Source: Solirubrobacter deserti
GTDB lineage: Bacteria; Actinomycetota; Thermoleophilia; Solirubrobacterales; Solirubrobacteraceae
Direction of reading: 5' to 3'
Assembly: GCF_027587175.1 (NCBI RefSeq)
Contig: NZ_JAPCID010000018.1
Span: 62,001-126,000, forward strand
DNA length: 64,000 nt
Positions 40,916-50,271 of this stretch are shown piece after piece. Made by a program: the position numbers and the translations under genes. The first letter of the stretch is position 1. The number at the start of each line of letters is the position of its first letter. The notes beneath the pieces are model-generated. The model was not told the DNA's origin, ran no database searches, and was given only the letters and a program-made list of their open reading frames with translations.

Positions 40916-43012
40916 GTGAGGGCCAAGTCGATTGCGATCTGGTCGGCCGTCGCCATTGTCGGCGCCGTCGCCTGGGGCGTCATCGCGCTCATGCGCGACG
41001 AGGCGATCAGCGCTGCCTGGCTGATCGCCGCGGCGGTCGGCTCCTACGCGATCGCGTACCGCTTCTACGCGCGCTTCATCCAGTACAAGGTCCTCGGCGC
41101 GGATGCGCGGCGCGCCACGCCCGCCGAGCGCCTCAACAACGACCGCGACTACCAGCCGACCGACCGGCGCGTCCTGTTCGGCCACCACTTCGCGGCCATC
41201 GCGGGCGCCGGCCCGCTCGTCGGCCCCGTGCTCGCCGCCCAGATGGGCTACCTGCCGGGCACGATCTGGATCATCGTCGGCGTCATCTTCGCCGGCGCGG
41301 TCCAGGACATGGTCGTCCTGTTCTTCTCCATGCGCCGCGACGGCAAGAGCCTCGGGCAGATGGCGCGCGACGAGATCGGCCCGGTCGGCGGCGCCGCCGC
41401 GCTGATCGCCGTGCTGGCGATCATGGTCATCCTGCTCGCGGTCCTCGCGCTGGTCGTGGTGAACGCGCTCGCGGACTCGCCGTGGGGCACGTTCAGCATC
41501 GCGATGACGATCCCGATCGCGTTCTTCATGGGCTTCTACCTGCGCGTGCTGCGGCCCGGGCGGGTGCTGGAGACGACGGCGATCGGCGTGACGCTGCTGC
41601 TGATCGCGATCGCGGCCGGCGGCTGGGTGCAGGACTCGAGCCTCGCGGACACGTTCACGCTCGAGGCCGAGACGCTCGTCTTCTGCCTGATCGCGTACGG
41701 CTTCGTGGCCAGTGTCCTGCCCGTCTGGATGCTGCTCGCCCCGCGCGACTACCTGTCCACGTTCATGAAGATCGGCACGATCGTCCTGCTGGCGATCGGC
41801 ATCGTCGTGACGTTGCCGGTGATGCAGAACGACGCGGTGAGCGAGTTCGCGTCCACCGGCAAGGGCCCGGTCTTCGCCGGCTCGCTGTTCCCGTTCGTGT
41901 TCATCACGATCGCGTGCGGCGCGCTCTCGGGCTTCCACAGCCTGATCGCCTCCGGCACCACGCCCAAGCTGATCGAGAAGGAGACGCAGGTCCGCTTCAT
42001 CGGCTACGGCGCGATGCTGATGGAGTCCTTCGTCGCGGTGATGGCGATCATCGCCGCGTCGATCATCGACCCAGGCCTCTACTTCGCCATGAACTCGCCC
42101 GCGGGCGCGACGGGCGGGAGCGTCGAGTCGGCGTCGCAGTTCGTGAACGGGCTCGGCTTCACCATCTCGCCGGAGGCGCTGCAGTCCGCGGCCACCGCGG
42201 TCGAGGAGGAGAGCCTGGTGAGCCGCACGGGCGGCGCGCCCACCCTGGCCATCGGCATGTCGGAGATCTTCGCCGGCGCGACCGGTGAGGGCCTCAGAGC
42301 GTTCTGGTACCACTTCGCGATCATGTTCGAGGCCCTGTTCATCCTCACGACGGTGGACGCGGGCACGCGGGTCGGGCGCTTCATGCTCCAGGACACGCTC
42401 GGCAACGTCTACAAGCCGTTCCGCGAGGTGTCGTGGAAGCCGGGCGTGTGGCTCTGCAGCGCGATCATCGTCGGCGCGTGGGGCTACTTCCTGTACGCGG
42501 GCGTGACCGACCCGCTCGGCGGCATCAACCAGCTGTTCCCGCTGTTCGGCATCGCGAACCAGCTGCTCGCGGCCGTCGCGCTCACGGTCTGCACGGTGCT
42601 GCTGATCAAGCACGGCAAGCTCAAGTGGGCGTGGGTGACCGGCATCCCGCTCGCCTGGGACGCGACGGTCACGCTCACCGCCAGCTATCAGAAGGTCTTC
42701 AGCGGCGATCCGACGCTCGGCTTCTTCGCCCAGCGCGACCGCTTCCAGGACGCGATCGCGAACGGCGAGGTGCTCGCGCCGGCCAAGACCATGGACGACA
42801 TGAACAAGGTCGTGACAAACTCGACCGTGGACGGCATCCTCGCCGCCCTGTTCGCCGTCCTGATCATCGTGGTCATCCTCGACGCCACCCGCATGTGCAT
42901 CAAGGCCATCCGGTCGCGCGAGCTGCTGCCCACCACCGAGGTTTCCGCGGAGGAGTCCACGCTGGACGCGCCCGACGGGCTGTTCGACCGCAAGCGCGAG
43001 GCCGTCGCATGA
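40916..43012 (+). CDS. cstA: CstA-family peptide/pyruvate transporter (carbon starvation protein A)
   Basis: 698 residues from a GTG with about 16-18 membrane spans. Family landmarks: ERLNNDRDYQPTDRRVLFGH, HFAAIAGAGPLVGPVLAAQM, GYLPGTIWIIVGVIFAGAVQ, SGFHSLIASGTTPKLIEKE and the late ALFILTTVDAGTRVGRFMLQ. CstA/BtsT proteins take up peptides or pyruvate during carbon limitation. GGAGGAG precedes the start. The stop overlaps the YbdD gene (ATGA), the standard partner. Confidence 0.94.
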   Translation: MRAKSIAIWSAVAIVGAVAWGVIALMRDEAISAAWLIAAAVGSYAIAYRFYARFIQYKVLGADARRATPAERLNNDRDYQPTDRRVLFGHHFAAIAGAGPLVGPVLAAQMGYLPGTIWIIVGVIFAGAVQDMVVLFFSMRRDGKSLGQMARDEIGPVGGAAALIAVLAIMVILLAVLALVVVNALADSPWGTFSIAMTIPIAFFMGFYLRVLRPGRVLETTAIGVTLLLIAIAAGGWVQDSSLADTFTLEAETLVFCLIAYGFVASVLPVWMLLAPRDYLSTFMKIGTIVLLAIGIVVTLPVMQNDAVSEFASTGKGPVFAGSLFPFVFITIACGALSGFHSLIASGTTPKLIEKETQVRFIGYGAMLMESFVAVMAIIAASIIDPGLYFAMNSPAGATGGSVESASQFVNGLGFTISPEALQSAATAVEEESLVSRTGGAPTLAIGMSEIFAGATGEGLRAFWYHFAIMFEALFILTTVDAGTRVGRFMLQDTLGNVYKPFREVSWKPGVWLCSAIIVGAWGYFLYAGVTDPLGGINQLFPLFGIANQLLAAVALTVCTVLLIKHGKLKWAWVTGIPLAWDATVTLTASYQKVFSGDPTLGFFAQRDRFQDAIANGEVLAPAKTMDDMNKVVTNSTVDGILAALFAVLIIVVILDATRMCIKAIRSRELLPTTEVSAEESTLDAPDGLFDRKREAVA

Positions 43013-43197
43013 CCGTCCGGGAAGTGGTCAGCGGCGTGCGCTGGTACCTGCGCGAGGTGGCAGGTGAGAGCGCCTACGACCGCTACGTCGAGCACCGCCG
43101 GCGCGAGCACCCGGACGAGCCGGTGATGACGCGGCGCGCGTTCGAGCGCTGGCGCCAGGACGAGCGCGAGGCCCGGCCGCAGGCTCGCTGTTGCTGA
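43009..43197 (+). CDS. ybdD: YbdD/YjiX-family small protein
   Basis: 62 residues: a Trp-containing helix (GVRWYLREVAGESAYDRYVE), then HRRREHPDEPVMTRRAFERW, the conserved core of YbdD/YjiX proteins, ending in Cys-Cys. These small proteins are encoded with CstA-type transporters and help pyruvate or peptide uptake. It overlaps cstA by 4 bases and its last 7 bases overlap the coaA start. Confidence 0.92.
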   Translation: MTVREVVSGVRWYLREVAGESAYDRYVEHRRREHPDEPVMTRRAFERWRQDEREARPQARCC

Positions 43198-44117
43198 AGC
43201 TCGGCGCCGCGTCGCCGTTCGTGGCGGTCGAGCGCTCGCGCTGGAGCGAGCTGGGCGCGCCCGCGCCGCCGCTCGCCTACGACGAGCTCGCCGACCTCTC
43301 GGGCCTCGGCGAGCCCGTCAAGCTGGCCGAGGTCAGCGACGTCTACGTGCCGCTCGCGCGGCTGCTGGAGCTGCGCATCGACGCGGCGCGGCAACTCAGC
43401 GCGGCGCAGGGCTCGTTCCTGGGCGACCCATCGCACGCCGTGCCGTACCTGATCGCGCTCGGCGGGAGCGTCGCCGTCGGCAAGTCGACCGCCGCGCGCG
43501 TGATCGTCCGCCTGCTGCAGCTGCTGCGACCCGAGTGGCGCGTGCAGCTCGTGACCACGGACGGCTTCCTGCTGCCCAACGCGGCCCTGATCGAGAAGGG
43601 GATCCTCGCCCGCAAGGGCTTCCCGGAGAGCTATGACCGGCGCGCGCTGCTGCGCTTCGTGGCCGACCTCAAGAGCGGGGTGGACGAGGTCCACGCGCCC
43701 GTCTACTCGCACCTGTCCTACGACATCGTCGAGGGCGAGACGCAGATCGTCGACCGCTCCGACGTCGTCGTGCTCGAGGGCGTGAACGTCCTCCAGCGCG
43801 GCTCGGGCCGGGTCTACGTGTCCGACTTCGCGGACTTCGCGCTCTACCTGGACGCGCTCGAGACCGACGTCCAGCGCTGGTACCTGAACCGCTTCCTCGC
43901 CCTGCGCAACGGCGCCTTCCAGAACCCCGAGTCCTACTTCCACCGCTACGCACGGCTGTCCGACGAGGAGGCGGTGGAGGTCGCGTCGGGCATCTGGGAG
44001 CGCACCAACCGCCCAAACCTGCGCGAAAACATCAAGCCCACGCGCCCGCGCGCGGACCTCATCCTCGAAAAGGGCGGGGACCACTTCGTGTCGCGTATCC
44101 TGCTCCGGCGCGCGTGA
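43191..44117 (+). CDS. coaA: Type I pantothenate kinase
   Basis: 308 residues from a TTG inside the end of ybdD; this start is needed to keep the conserved N-terminus (ASPFVAVERSRWSEL). Walker A is GGSVAVGKSTAARV, followed by LVTTDGFLLPNAALIEKGIL and KGFPESYD, typical of CoaA, and by NRPNLRENIKPTRPRADLIL near the end. It phosphorylates pantothenate, the first step of coenzyme A synthesis. The stop overlaps the next GTG (GTGA). Its presence in this operon with a transporter and an oxidoreductase is probably packing rather than pathway logic. Confidence 0.95.
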   Translation: MLKLGAASPFVAVERSRWSELGAPAPPLAYDELADLSGLGEPVKLAEVSDVYVPLARLLELRIDAARQLSAAQGSFLGDPSHAVPYLIALGGSVAVGKSTAARVIVRLLQLLRPEWRVQLVTTDGFLLPNAALIEKGILARKGFPESYDRRALLRFVADLKSGVDEVHAPVYSHLSYDIVEGETQIVDRSDVVVLEGVNVLQRGSGRVYVSDFADFALYLDALETDVQRWYLNRFLALRNGAFQNPESYFHRYARLSDEEAVEVASGIWERTNRPNLRENIKPTRPRADLILEKGGDHFVSRILLRRA

Positions 44118-45673
44118 CCGACTTCGACTGGCTCGTCATAGGTTCTGGCTTCGGCGGCAGCGTGAGCGCGCTGCGGCTGGCGCAGAAGGGCCATCGGGTC
44201 GGGGTGCTCGAGTGCGGGCGGCGCTTCGCCGACCACGAGTTGCCCAAGTCCACCTGGGATCTGCGGCGCTACTGGTGGGCGCCGCGGCTCGGCCTGAAAG
44301 GCATCTTCCGGATGACGATCTTCCGGGACGTCGCGATTGCGAGCGGGTCCGGGGTCGGCGGCGGATCGTTGGGCTACGCGAACACGCTCTACCGCGCGCC
44401 CGCCCGCTTCTATGAGGACCCGCAGTGGGCGGAGCTCAACGACTGGCAGGTGGAGCTCGCGCCGCACTACGCCGAGGCGGAGCGGATGCTCGGCGTGACG
44501 ACCTACGACGAGGACGACCCCGCCGACGACTACCTGCGCGAGTACGCGGAAGCGACCGGGGTGGGGGAGACGTACGCCAAGACCCGCGTCGGCGTGTTCC
44601 TCGGCGCGCCCGGCAAGACCGTCCCGGACCCGTTCTTCGGCGGCGAAGGGCCGGACCGCACGGGCTGCATGCGCTGCGGGCGCTGCATGGTCGGCTGTCC
44701 GCACGGCGCCAAGAACACGCTGGTCAAGAACTACCTGTGGTTCGCGGAGCGCGCCGGCGCGCGGATCATGCCCGAGCGCACGGTGACCGACATCAAGCCG
44801 CTGCCGGGCGGCGGGTACGCGGTGACGAGCGAGCGCTCCGGCGCGTGGATGCGCAAGCAGCGCCGCACCCAGACGGCGAAGGGTGTCGTGGTCGCCGCGG
44901 GTGCGCTGGGCACCAACCGGCTGCTGGCCGCGTGCAAGCTCCACGGCTCGCTGCCGCGCATCAGCGACCGGCTCGGGGAGCTCGTGCGCACGAACTCGGA
45001 GGCGATCCTGGCCGTGACGCTGCCCAAGGACACGTCCGAGGACGTGATCCGGCGTGTCGCGATCACCGGCTCGATCTACCCCGACCCGCACACGCACATC
45101 GAGACCGTCGTCTACGGCGACGCCGGCGACGCGATGTCGGGCATCTTCACGCTGCTGACCGGCGACGGCACGACCCTCACCCGCCCGTTGAAGCTGGTCG
45201 GGGCGGCGGCGCGGCACCCGGTCCGGCTCGCGCGCTCGATGAACCCGCGCGGCTGGTCGCGGCGCACGATCATCGTCCTGGTCATGCAGTCGCTCGACAA
45301 CGCGATCGCGCTGCGGGCGCGCAAGACGCGCCGCGGCGTGCGGCTGACCACCGAGCAGGACCCGGAGCGCCCGAACCCCACGTTCATCCCGGTCGCGAAC
45401 GCGTTCACGGAGTGGCTGGCCAAGCGCACGGGCGGCATCGCGCAGAGCTCGATCATGGAGGCCGCGGCCAACATCCCGTCGACGGCGCACATCCTCGGCG
45501 GCGCGGTGATCGGCGCCTCGCCCGCCAGCGGCGTCGTCGACTCCGACCTGCGGGTGTTCGGCTACGAGAACCTGCTCGTGTGCGACGGCGCCGCCATCCC
45601 GGCCAATGTCGGCGTCAATCCGAGCCTCACGATCACCGCGCTCGCCGAGCACGCGATGAGCCGGGTAGCCTGA
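44114..45673 (+). CDS. GMC-family FAD oxidoreductase, ChoD-like
   Basis: 519 residues from a GTG. The FAD motif is VIGSGFGGSVSALRLAQKG and a second flavin site is ASGSGVGGGSLGYANTL. A Cys cluster, GCMRCGRCMVGCPHGAKNT (near residues 180-198), matches the one in mycobacterial ChoD-type cholesterol oxidase-like proteins. The C-terminal GMC part ends PANVGVNPSLTITALAEHAM. It probably oxidises a sterol-like or alcohol substrate; cholesterol is not proved. It overlaps coaA by 4 bases and is followed closely by clpS. Confidence 0.88.
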   Translation: MTDFDWLVIGSGFGGSVSALRLAQKGHRVGVLECGRRFADHELPKSTWDLRRYWWAPRLGLKGIFRMTIFRDVAIASGSGVGGGSLGYANTLYRAPARFYEDPQWAELNDWQVELAPHYAEAERMLGVTTYDEDDPADDYLREYAEATGVGETYAKTRVGVFLGAPGKTVPDPFFGGEGPDRTGCMRCGRCMVGCPHGAKNTLVKNYLWFAERAGARIMPERTVTDIKPLPGGGYAVTSERSGAWMRKQRRTQTAKGVVVAAGALGTNRLLAACKLHGSLPRISDRLGELVRTNSEAILAVTLPKDTSEDVIRRVAITGSIYPDPHTHIETVVYGDAGDAMSGIFTLLTGDGTTLTRPLKLVGAAARHPVRLARSMNPRGWSRRTIIVLVMQSLDNAIALRARKTRRGVRLTTEQDPERPNPTFIPVANAFTEWLAKRTGGIAQSSIMEAAANIPSTAHILGGAVIGASPASGVVDSDLRVFGYENLLVCDGAAIPANVGVNPSLTITALAEHAMSRVA

Positions 45674-45679
45674 GGGGGA

Positions 45680-45967
45680 GTGTCCGCCGCTCCCGTAGAG
45701 GTCAAGCTCCCGGAGACCGACGACGATTCCGTCGCCGACCGCCCGTGGATCGTGATCGTCTGGAACGACCCGATCAACCTCATGAGCTATGTGGTGCTCG
45801 TGTTCCAGAAGCTGTTCGGGTACTCGCGCGAGAAGGCGACCGAGCTGATGCTCGACGTGCACCACAAGGGCCGCGCCGTCGTCTCCAGCGGGACGCGCGA
45901 GAAGGCCGAGCTGGACGTGTTCCGGCTGCACGAGCACGGCCTGTGGGCGACCATGCGGCAGGACTGA
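45680..45967 (+). CDS. clpS: ClpS, ClpAP/ClpCP adaptor for N-degron substrates
   Basis: 95 residues from a GTG. The ClpS fold motifs are [20 protein letters not shown] (with the NDP...M segment that binds N-degrons), [20 protein letters not shown] and [19 protein letters not shown]. It hands proteins with destabilising N-terminal residues to the Clp protease. It is 6 bases after the GMC oxidoreductase and 2 bases before the DUF2017 gene, a clpS-DUF2017 pair common in actinobacteria. Confidence 0.95.
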   Translation: MSAAPVEVKLPETDDDSVADRPWIVIVWNDPINLMSYVVLVFQKLFGYSREKATELMLDVHHKGRAVVSSGTREKAELDVFRLHEHGLWATMRQD

Positions 45968-45969
45968 GC

Positions 45970-46446
45970 GTGTTCGGCCGCCAGCGGCGCCGGATCGACC
46001 GGCGCCAGAACCGCTTCATCGTGCGCATGGACGACCAGGAGCGCGCGCTGATCCGCCAGCTGCTGTCCGAGCTGCGGGAGCTGCTCGCGCTCAGCCCCGA
46101 GGACCCGCGGGTGCGCCGGCTGTACCCGTCCGCCTACGCCGATGACGCCGAGCTCGAGAACGAGTACCGCTCGCTCACGCGCGAGGAGCTGCAGAGCGGG
46201 CGGCTGGCGAGCATCGAGGTCGTCGAGTCATCGGTGGACGCGGAGCTGCTCGACATCGACCAGCTCACGGCCTGGATGCAGGCCGTGAACTCGCTGCGGC
46301 TCGTGCTGGGGACGATGCTCGACATCACCGACGACGATCACGACCTCAGCTTCGACCCGAACGATCCCAACGCACGCACGGTGGCCCTGTACGGCTATCT
46401 CGGTGGCCTGCTCGACGAAATCGTCGACGCGCAGCTTTCCGATTAA
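45970..46446 (+). CDS. DUF2017-family protein
   Basis: 158 residues from a GTG 2 bases after clpS. A basic start (FGRQRRRIDRRQNRFIVRM) leads to helices (ERALIRQLLSELRELLALSP), then DPRVRRLYPSAYADDAELEN and LRLVLGTMLDITDDDHD, all typical of DUF2017. Function is unknown, but the steady pairing with clpS suggests involvement in regulated proteolysis. Its stop overlaps the convergent PspC gene by 4 bases. Confidence 0.9.
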   Translation: MFGRQRRRIDRRQNRFIVRMDDQERALIRQLLSELRELLALSPEDPRVRRLYPSAYADDAELENEYRSLTREELQSGRLASIEVVESSVDAELLDIDQLTAWMQAVNSLRLVLGTMLDITDDDHDLSFDPNDPNARTVALYGYLGGLLDEIVDAQLSD

Positions 46447-46673
46447 GCGGCCAGCGGGTCATAGTGGTGCTCGACGGTCTTCTTGTCGGAGGGCATGACG
46501 ACGAGCATCGCGAGGTACGCGAGCGCGCCGGCCCCGCCGGTGAACAGCGTCGTGGCGATGAAGCCGACGCGGGTCACGACAGGATCGATGTCGAAGTAGC
46601 GGGCGAGGCCGCCGCACACGCCGCCGACCTGCTTGTCGGTGGAGGAGCGGGTGAGGGTCTTCTTGGTTTCCAT
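46443..46673 (-). CDS. PspC-domain small membrane protein
   Basis: 76 residues: LTRSSTDKQVGGVCGGLARY, FDIDPVVTRVGFIATTLF and TGGAGALAYLAMLVVMPSD, the full PspC domain with one or two hydrophobic helices. PspC domains sense or transmit envelope stress. Standalone copies in actinobacteria are membrane proteins of unclear role. It follows the kinase/ATPase gene on the same strand, starting 48 bases beyond that gene's end. Confidence 0.92.
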   Translation of the reverse strand: METKKTLTRSSTDKQVGGVCGGLARYFDIDPVVTRVGFIATTLFTGGAGALAYLAMLVVMPSDKKTVEHHYDPLAA

Positions 46674-46721
46674 GGTGTGCAGCTTGCCGTCGCGGCGGCC
46701 CGCCCACCATTGGGAATGACC

Positions 46722-49700
46722 CTAGGTGCCCCCTATCTGTGTGGCCGCCATCCCTGAGTCGCCCCTGATGGCGGCCCTGGTCATCCGCAGCATCGACGGG
46801 ATGGCGGCGTTGCGCGCGAGCGCGCGCTCGAAGTGCGCGTCGGCGGCCGCGGGATCACTCGCGAGCATCCCGAGGAAGCGCTCCACCGACCCCCAGCACG
46901 CGACGATCCCGATCACCAGGTTGCGGTCACGGTAGGGGAGCAGGAGCTCGTAGAGGACGCGGGCGCGCGCGCTGTCGCCGAGCATCGTGCACACGTGCGT
47001 GAGCACGGCCATCGCGCCCATCCACAGCATGTCGCGCGGGATCGAGGCGAAGTCGTCGGCCGCGAAGCGCTCGAAGATCGCCGCGCCTGCCTCACGTTCG
47101 CCGGCCTGCAGGTGCGCGAGCGCGAGCACGGGCAGGTTGACGACCAGCTGCGGGTCGCTCTGGATCTGAGCGGCGAGCGCGGGGGCGAACGCGCCGAGCG
47201 TGCCGGTGCGGTACGCGAGCCCGGCGTGCTGGCCGGCGGACTCGACGTCCACCTCGGGACGGCGGGCGCGGACGCCGAGCTCGTGCGCGACGGCGATGAG
47301 GTCCGGCACCTCGTCGAGCCGGTCCTCGATCATCGCCCAGATCACGTTCCAGCGCGCCGCGCGGTAGCGGTAGATCGGCTGGCCGAGGCGGTCCGCCAGC
47401 TCGCGCAGCGTCAGCAACCAGCCGTGGGCGGCGTCGAGGTCGAACAGCTCCAGCGAGTCGTACAGGCGCCACTGCAGGCCGAGCACGAGGAGCTCCGGCT
47501 CGTCGATGCGGACCGCCAGCTCCGAGAACGCGTTCGCGATCTCCAGCCGCTCCTCGGCTTCGGCGGTGAGCAGCAGCGCGGTGTGCCGGCTCTCGAGCGC
47601 GTTCAGCAGCGCGAGCGGGTCGTCGCCGGCGCGGGCCAGCTCGAGCGCGCGGGCCGTGAGCGCCGCGACGCGCTCCTGCTGGCCCGTGAAGTGCAGCGCG
47701 TTGGCCAGCCGGGTGAGCAGGCGGGCGGTGAGCGGGCTCTCTTCGTCGCCGAGTGCGGCGAGCGCGTGTTCGAGCAGCTCGATGGCGGGATAGTCGACCG
47801 CGCCCGCGTGCGCGTAGTTGCCGAAGCGGCCGAGCGCGGCCTCCGCCAGCAGCGTCGGCTCGTGGTTGCGCTGCGCGAGCTCTGCCGCTTCCATGAACGC
47901 GTCGTCGGCCTCCGGGTCGTAGAGGCGCGCGGCGGACGTGCCGAGGCCGATCAGCAGCCGGGCGCGCCGCGGCTCGTCCCCTTGCCCGAGGCGTTCGAGG
48001 GCGGCGACGTAGTGGTTCTTGGCCTCGAAGTCGGCGAGCGCGTCCGAGGCCGCGGCGGCCGCGCGCTCGGAGAAGTCCACGGCCTTGCCCTCGCGGTCCA
48101 GGTGGCGGCTCTCGACGTAGTGGTACGCGAGCTCGGCGGGCGTCGCGAGGTCAAGTTGCTCGAGCGCCTGCGCGATCCGGTGGTGCATGCGCACGCGCCG
48201 CGACGCGGACTGGCGCTCGTACAGCGTCTCGCGCACGAGCGCGTGGGTGAACGCGAAGCGGTCGGCGTCGTCCGGGACCTCGCGCACGAGCCCGGCCTCG
48301 TCGGCTTCCTCGAGGGCGGTGATCAGCCGCTCCACCGGTTCGTCCAGCAGCGTCTCCAGCACCTCGAGCCGGAACTCGCGACCCACGACCGACGCCGCCG
48401 TGAGCACGGCGGTGGTCGTCTCCGACAGGCGCGCGAGCCGCGTGCCGATCAGCTCCTTCACGCTCTCCGGCACCGGGACGAGCCGCAGGGTCTCGTCGCG
48501 CAGCTCGGGCTCGTCGGCGAGGCTGCGCAGCGTCTCCTTGATGAAGAACGGGTTGCCTTCCGTGCCCTCATGGAGGCGGACGATGAACGACCCGCTGGCG
48601 CGGCGGTCGGCGGCCGCGACGAGCTCGCCGGTCTCGGCGTCGTCGAGGCCCGTGAGCGCGACGCGCTCGAAGCCCGGGTCGCGGTACAGCCGCGCGAGCA
48701 GCGCCGTCAGCTCGTCCGCGCGGTGCTCGCCCGCGGCGCGGATCGTGCCGATGATCAGCAGCGGCGTCGGCTCGACGTCCTGCAGCAGGTGGCCGAGCAG
48801 CAGCGCCGTGGAGGTGTCCGCCCAGTGCAGGTCGTCGAGGATCAGGACGGTGGGCGCGTCGCGCGCCGCTCGGGCCAGGACGCGGGTGACGGCCTCGAAC
48901 AGGCGGTAGCGGCGTGTCTCGCCGTCCTCGGCGGCGGGTTCGCGCAGCTCGGGCAGATGGCGGCGCAGCGCGGGGACCAGGCGCGCGAGCTCGCTCAGCT
49001 CCGGGCCGAGCTCGGGCGGGAACTCGAGCGTCGCGCGGTGGGCCATGAAGTGCTGGACGGCGGTGACGAACGGCTGGTACGGGACGAGCGACTCCGCGTC
49101 GTTGCGGCCGTAGAGGATGGTCGCGCCGGCGGCGTGCGCCTCGTGCGCGAACTCGACGGCCAGGCGCGTCTTGCCGATCCCGGGATCGCCGCTGACGAGC
49201 ACGAACTGGCGCGCCCCGGCCGCGGCCCTGTTCCAGCGGGCGCGCAGGTGGTCGAGCGCGCCGGCGCGGCCGACGAAGCGCCCGCTCTCGAGCTCGCTCA
49301 CGAGCGCGCCCTGCAGCGGGAGGCCGGCACTGGGCGCGGCCGGGGCGGGCCACGACCAGCTCGACGGGGTGCGCACGAGCGACGGGTGGTCGACGGCGGC
49401 GAGCGCGGCGCGGGCGAGGTCACCGGCGCTGGCGTAGCGGGCTTCCGGCTCCTTCGCCATCGCGACGGCGATCACCTGGTCGAGCGCGGGCGGCGCCTCC
49501 GGGACGAGCGCGGTCACCGACGGCGGTGGGTCCTTGAAGTGGGCGAAGAGCGTCGCGCCGACCGAGTCGCGCGGGAACGGGACGCGGCCCGTGAGCGCCT
49601 GGAAGAGCACGCAGCCGAGCGCGTACACGTCCGTGCGCGCGTCCACCGGGCGGCCGTCCAGTTGCTCGGGCGCGGCGTAGTCGAAGGTGCCGATCACGGT

Positions 49701-50213
49701 CCCGGGCTTGGTCACCTGCGTGTCGGCGCCCTCGATGTGCTTGATCAGGCCGAAGTCGGTGAGCAGCGCGTGCTCGCCCTCGACCAGGACGTTGGCCGGC
49801 TTGACGTCGCGGTGGACGAGACCGCGCGCGTGCGCGGCGTCCAGCGCCGCCGCGACCTGGCCGACGATCAGCGCGGCGCGGGTGGGAGCGAGCCGGGTCT
49901 CGGTCATCACCAGGCGGGCGAGGTCGACGCCGTCGACGAACCGCATGGTCACGTACAGCAGCCCGTCCTCCTCGCCCGCGTGGTAGATCGGGACCACGTT
50001 CGGGTGCTGGACGGACGCGGCGGCCTCGAACTCGTGCCGGAAGCGGGCGCGGAACTCGGGATCGGCCGAGACGCTCGGCGCGATGACCTTGAGCGCCACC
50101 TCGCGCTTGAGCGGGACGTGCAGCGCCCGGTAGACGATGCCCATGCCCCCGCGACCCGCGACGCCGCGGATCACGTGGTCGGCGAACGTCGCCCCGATCG
50201 CCAGCTCGTCCAT
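46722..50213 (-). CDS. Serine/threonine protein kinase fused to an AAA-type ATPase and TPR-like region
   Basis: 1163 residues. ATG 50213 is used because MDELAIGATFADHVIRGVAG begins the kinase. The kinase domain (1-270) has GRGGMGIVY, EVALKVI, HRDVKPANVLV, TDFGLIKH and GTFDYAAPEQL. The ATPase (about 310-640) has RFVGRAGALDHLRARW, Walker A SGDPGIGKTRLAVEF and Walker B VLILDDLHWADTS. The rest is helical repeats (for example LEHALAALGDEESPLTARLL), like MalT/adenylate-cyclase-associated regulators. No membrane segment, so cytoplasmic. It may integrate a signal into phosphorylation; the partner is unknown. Confidence 0.93.
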   Translation of the reverse strand: MDELAIGATFADHVIRGVAGRGGMGIVYRALHVPLKREVALKVIAPSVSADPEFRARFRHEFEAAASVQHPNVVPIYHAGEEDGLLYVTMRFVDGVDLARLVMTETRLAPTRAALIVGQVAAALDAAHARGLVHRDVKPANVLVEGEHALLTDFGLIKHIEGADTQVTKPGTVIGTFDYAAPEQLDGRPVDARTDVYALGCVLFQALTGRVPFPRDSVGATLFAHFKDPPPSVTALVPEAPPALDQVIAVAMAKEPEARYASAGDLARAALAAVDHPSLVRTPSSWSWPAPAAPSAGLPLQGALVSELESGRFVGRAGALDHLRARWNRAAAGARQFVLVSGDPGIGKTRLAVEFAHEAHAAGATILYGRNDAESLVPYQPFVTAVQHFMAHRATLEFPPELGPELSELARLVPALRRHLPELREPAAEDGETRRYRLFEAVTRVLARAARDAPTVLILDDLHWADTSTALLLGHLLQDVEPTPLLIIGTIRAAGEHRADELTALLARLYRDPGFERVALTGLDDAETGELVAAADRRASGSFIVRLHEGTEGNPFFIKETLRSLADEPELRDETLRLVPVPESVKELIGTRLARLSETTTAVLTAASVVGREFRLEVLETLLDEPVERLITALEEADEAGLVREVPDDADRFAFTHALVRETLYERQSASRRVRMHHRIAQALEQLDLATPAELAYHYVESRHLDREGKAVDFSERAAAAASDALADFEAKNHYVAALERLGQGDEPRRARLLIGLGTSAARLYDPEADDAFMEAAELAQRNHEPTLLAEAALGRFGNYAHAGAVDYPAIELLEHALAALGDEESPLTARLLTRLANALHFTGQQERVAALTARALELARAGDDPLALLNALESRHTALLLTAEAEERLEIANAFSELAVRIDEPELLVLGLQWRLYDSLELFDLDAAHGWLLTLRELADRLGQPIYRYRAARWNVIWAMIEDRLDEVPDLIAVAHELGVRARRPEVDVESAGQHAGLAYRTGTLGAFAPALAAQIQSDPQLVVNLPVLALAHLQAGEREAGAAIFERFAADDFASIPRDMLWMGAMAVLTHVCTMLGDSARARVLYELLLPYRDRNLVIGIVACWGSVERFLGMLASDPAAADAHFERALARNAAIPSMLRMTRAAIRGDSGMAATQIGGT

Positions 50214-50271
50214 GGGCTCGTCTCTATCAGCCGCTCGCCCGCGACGCAATCATCGGGGCCCGACGGACCCT

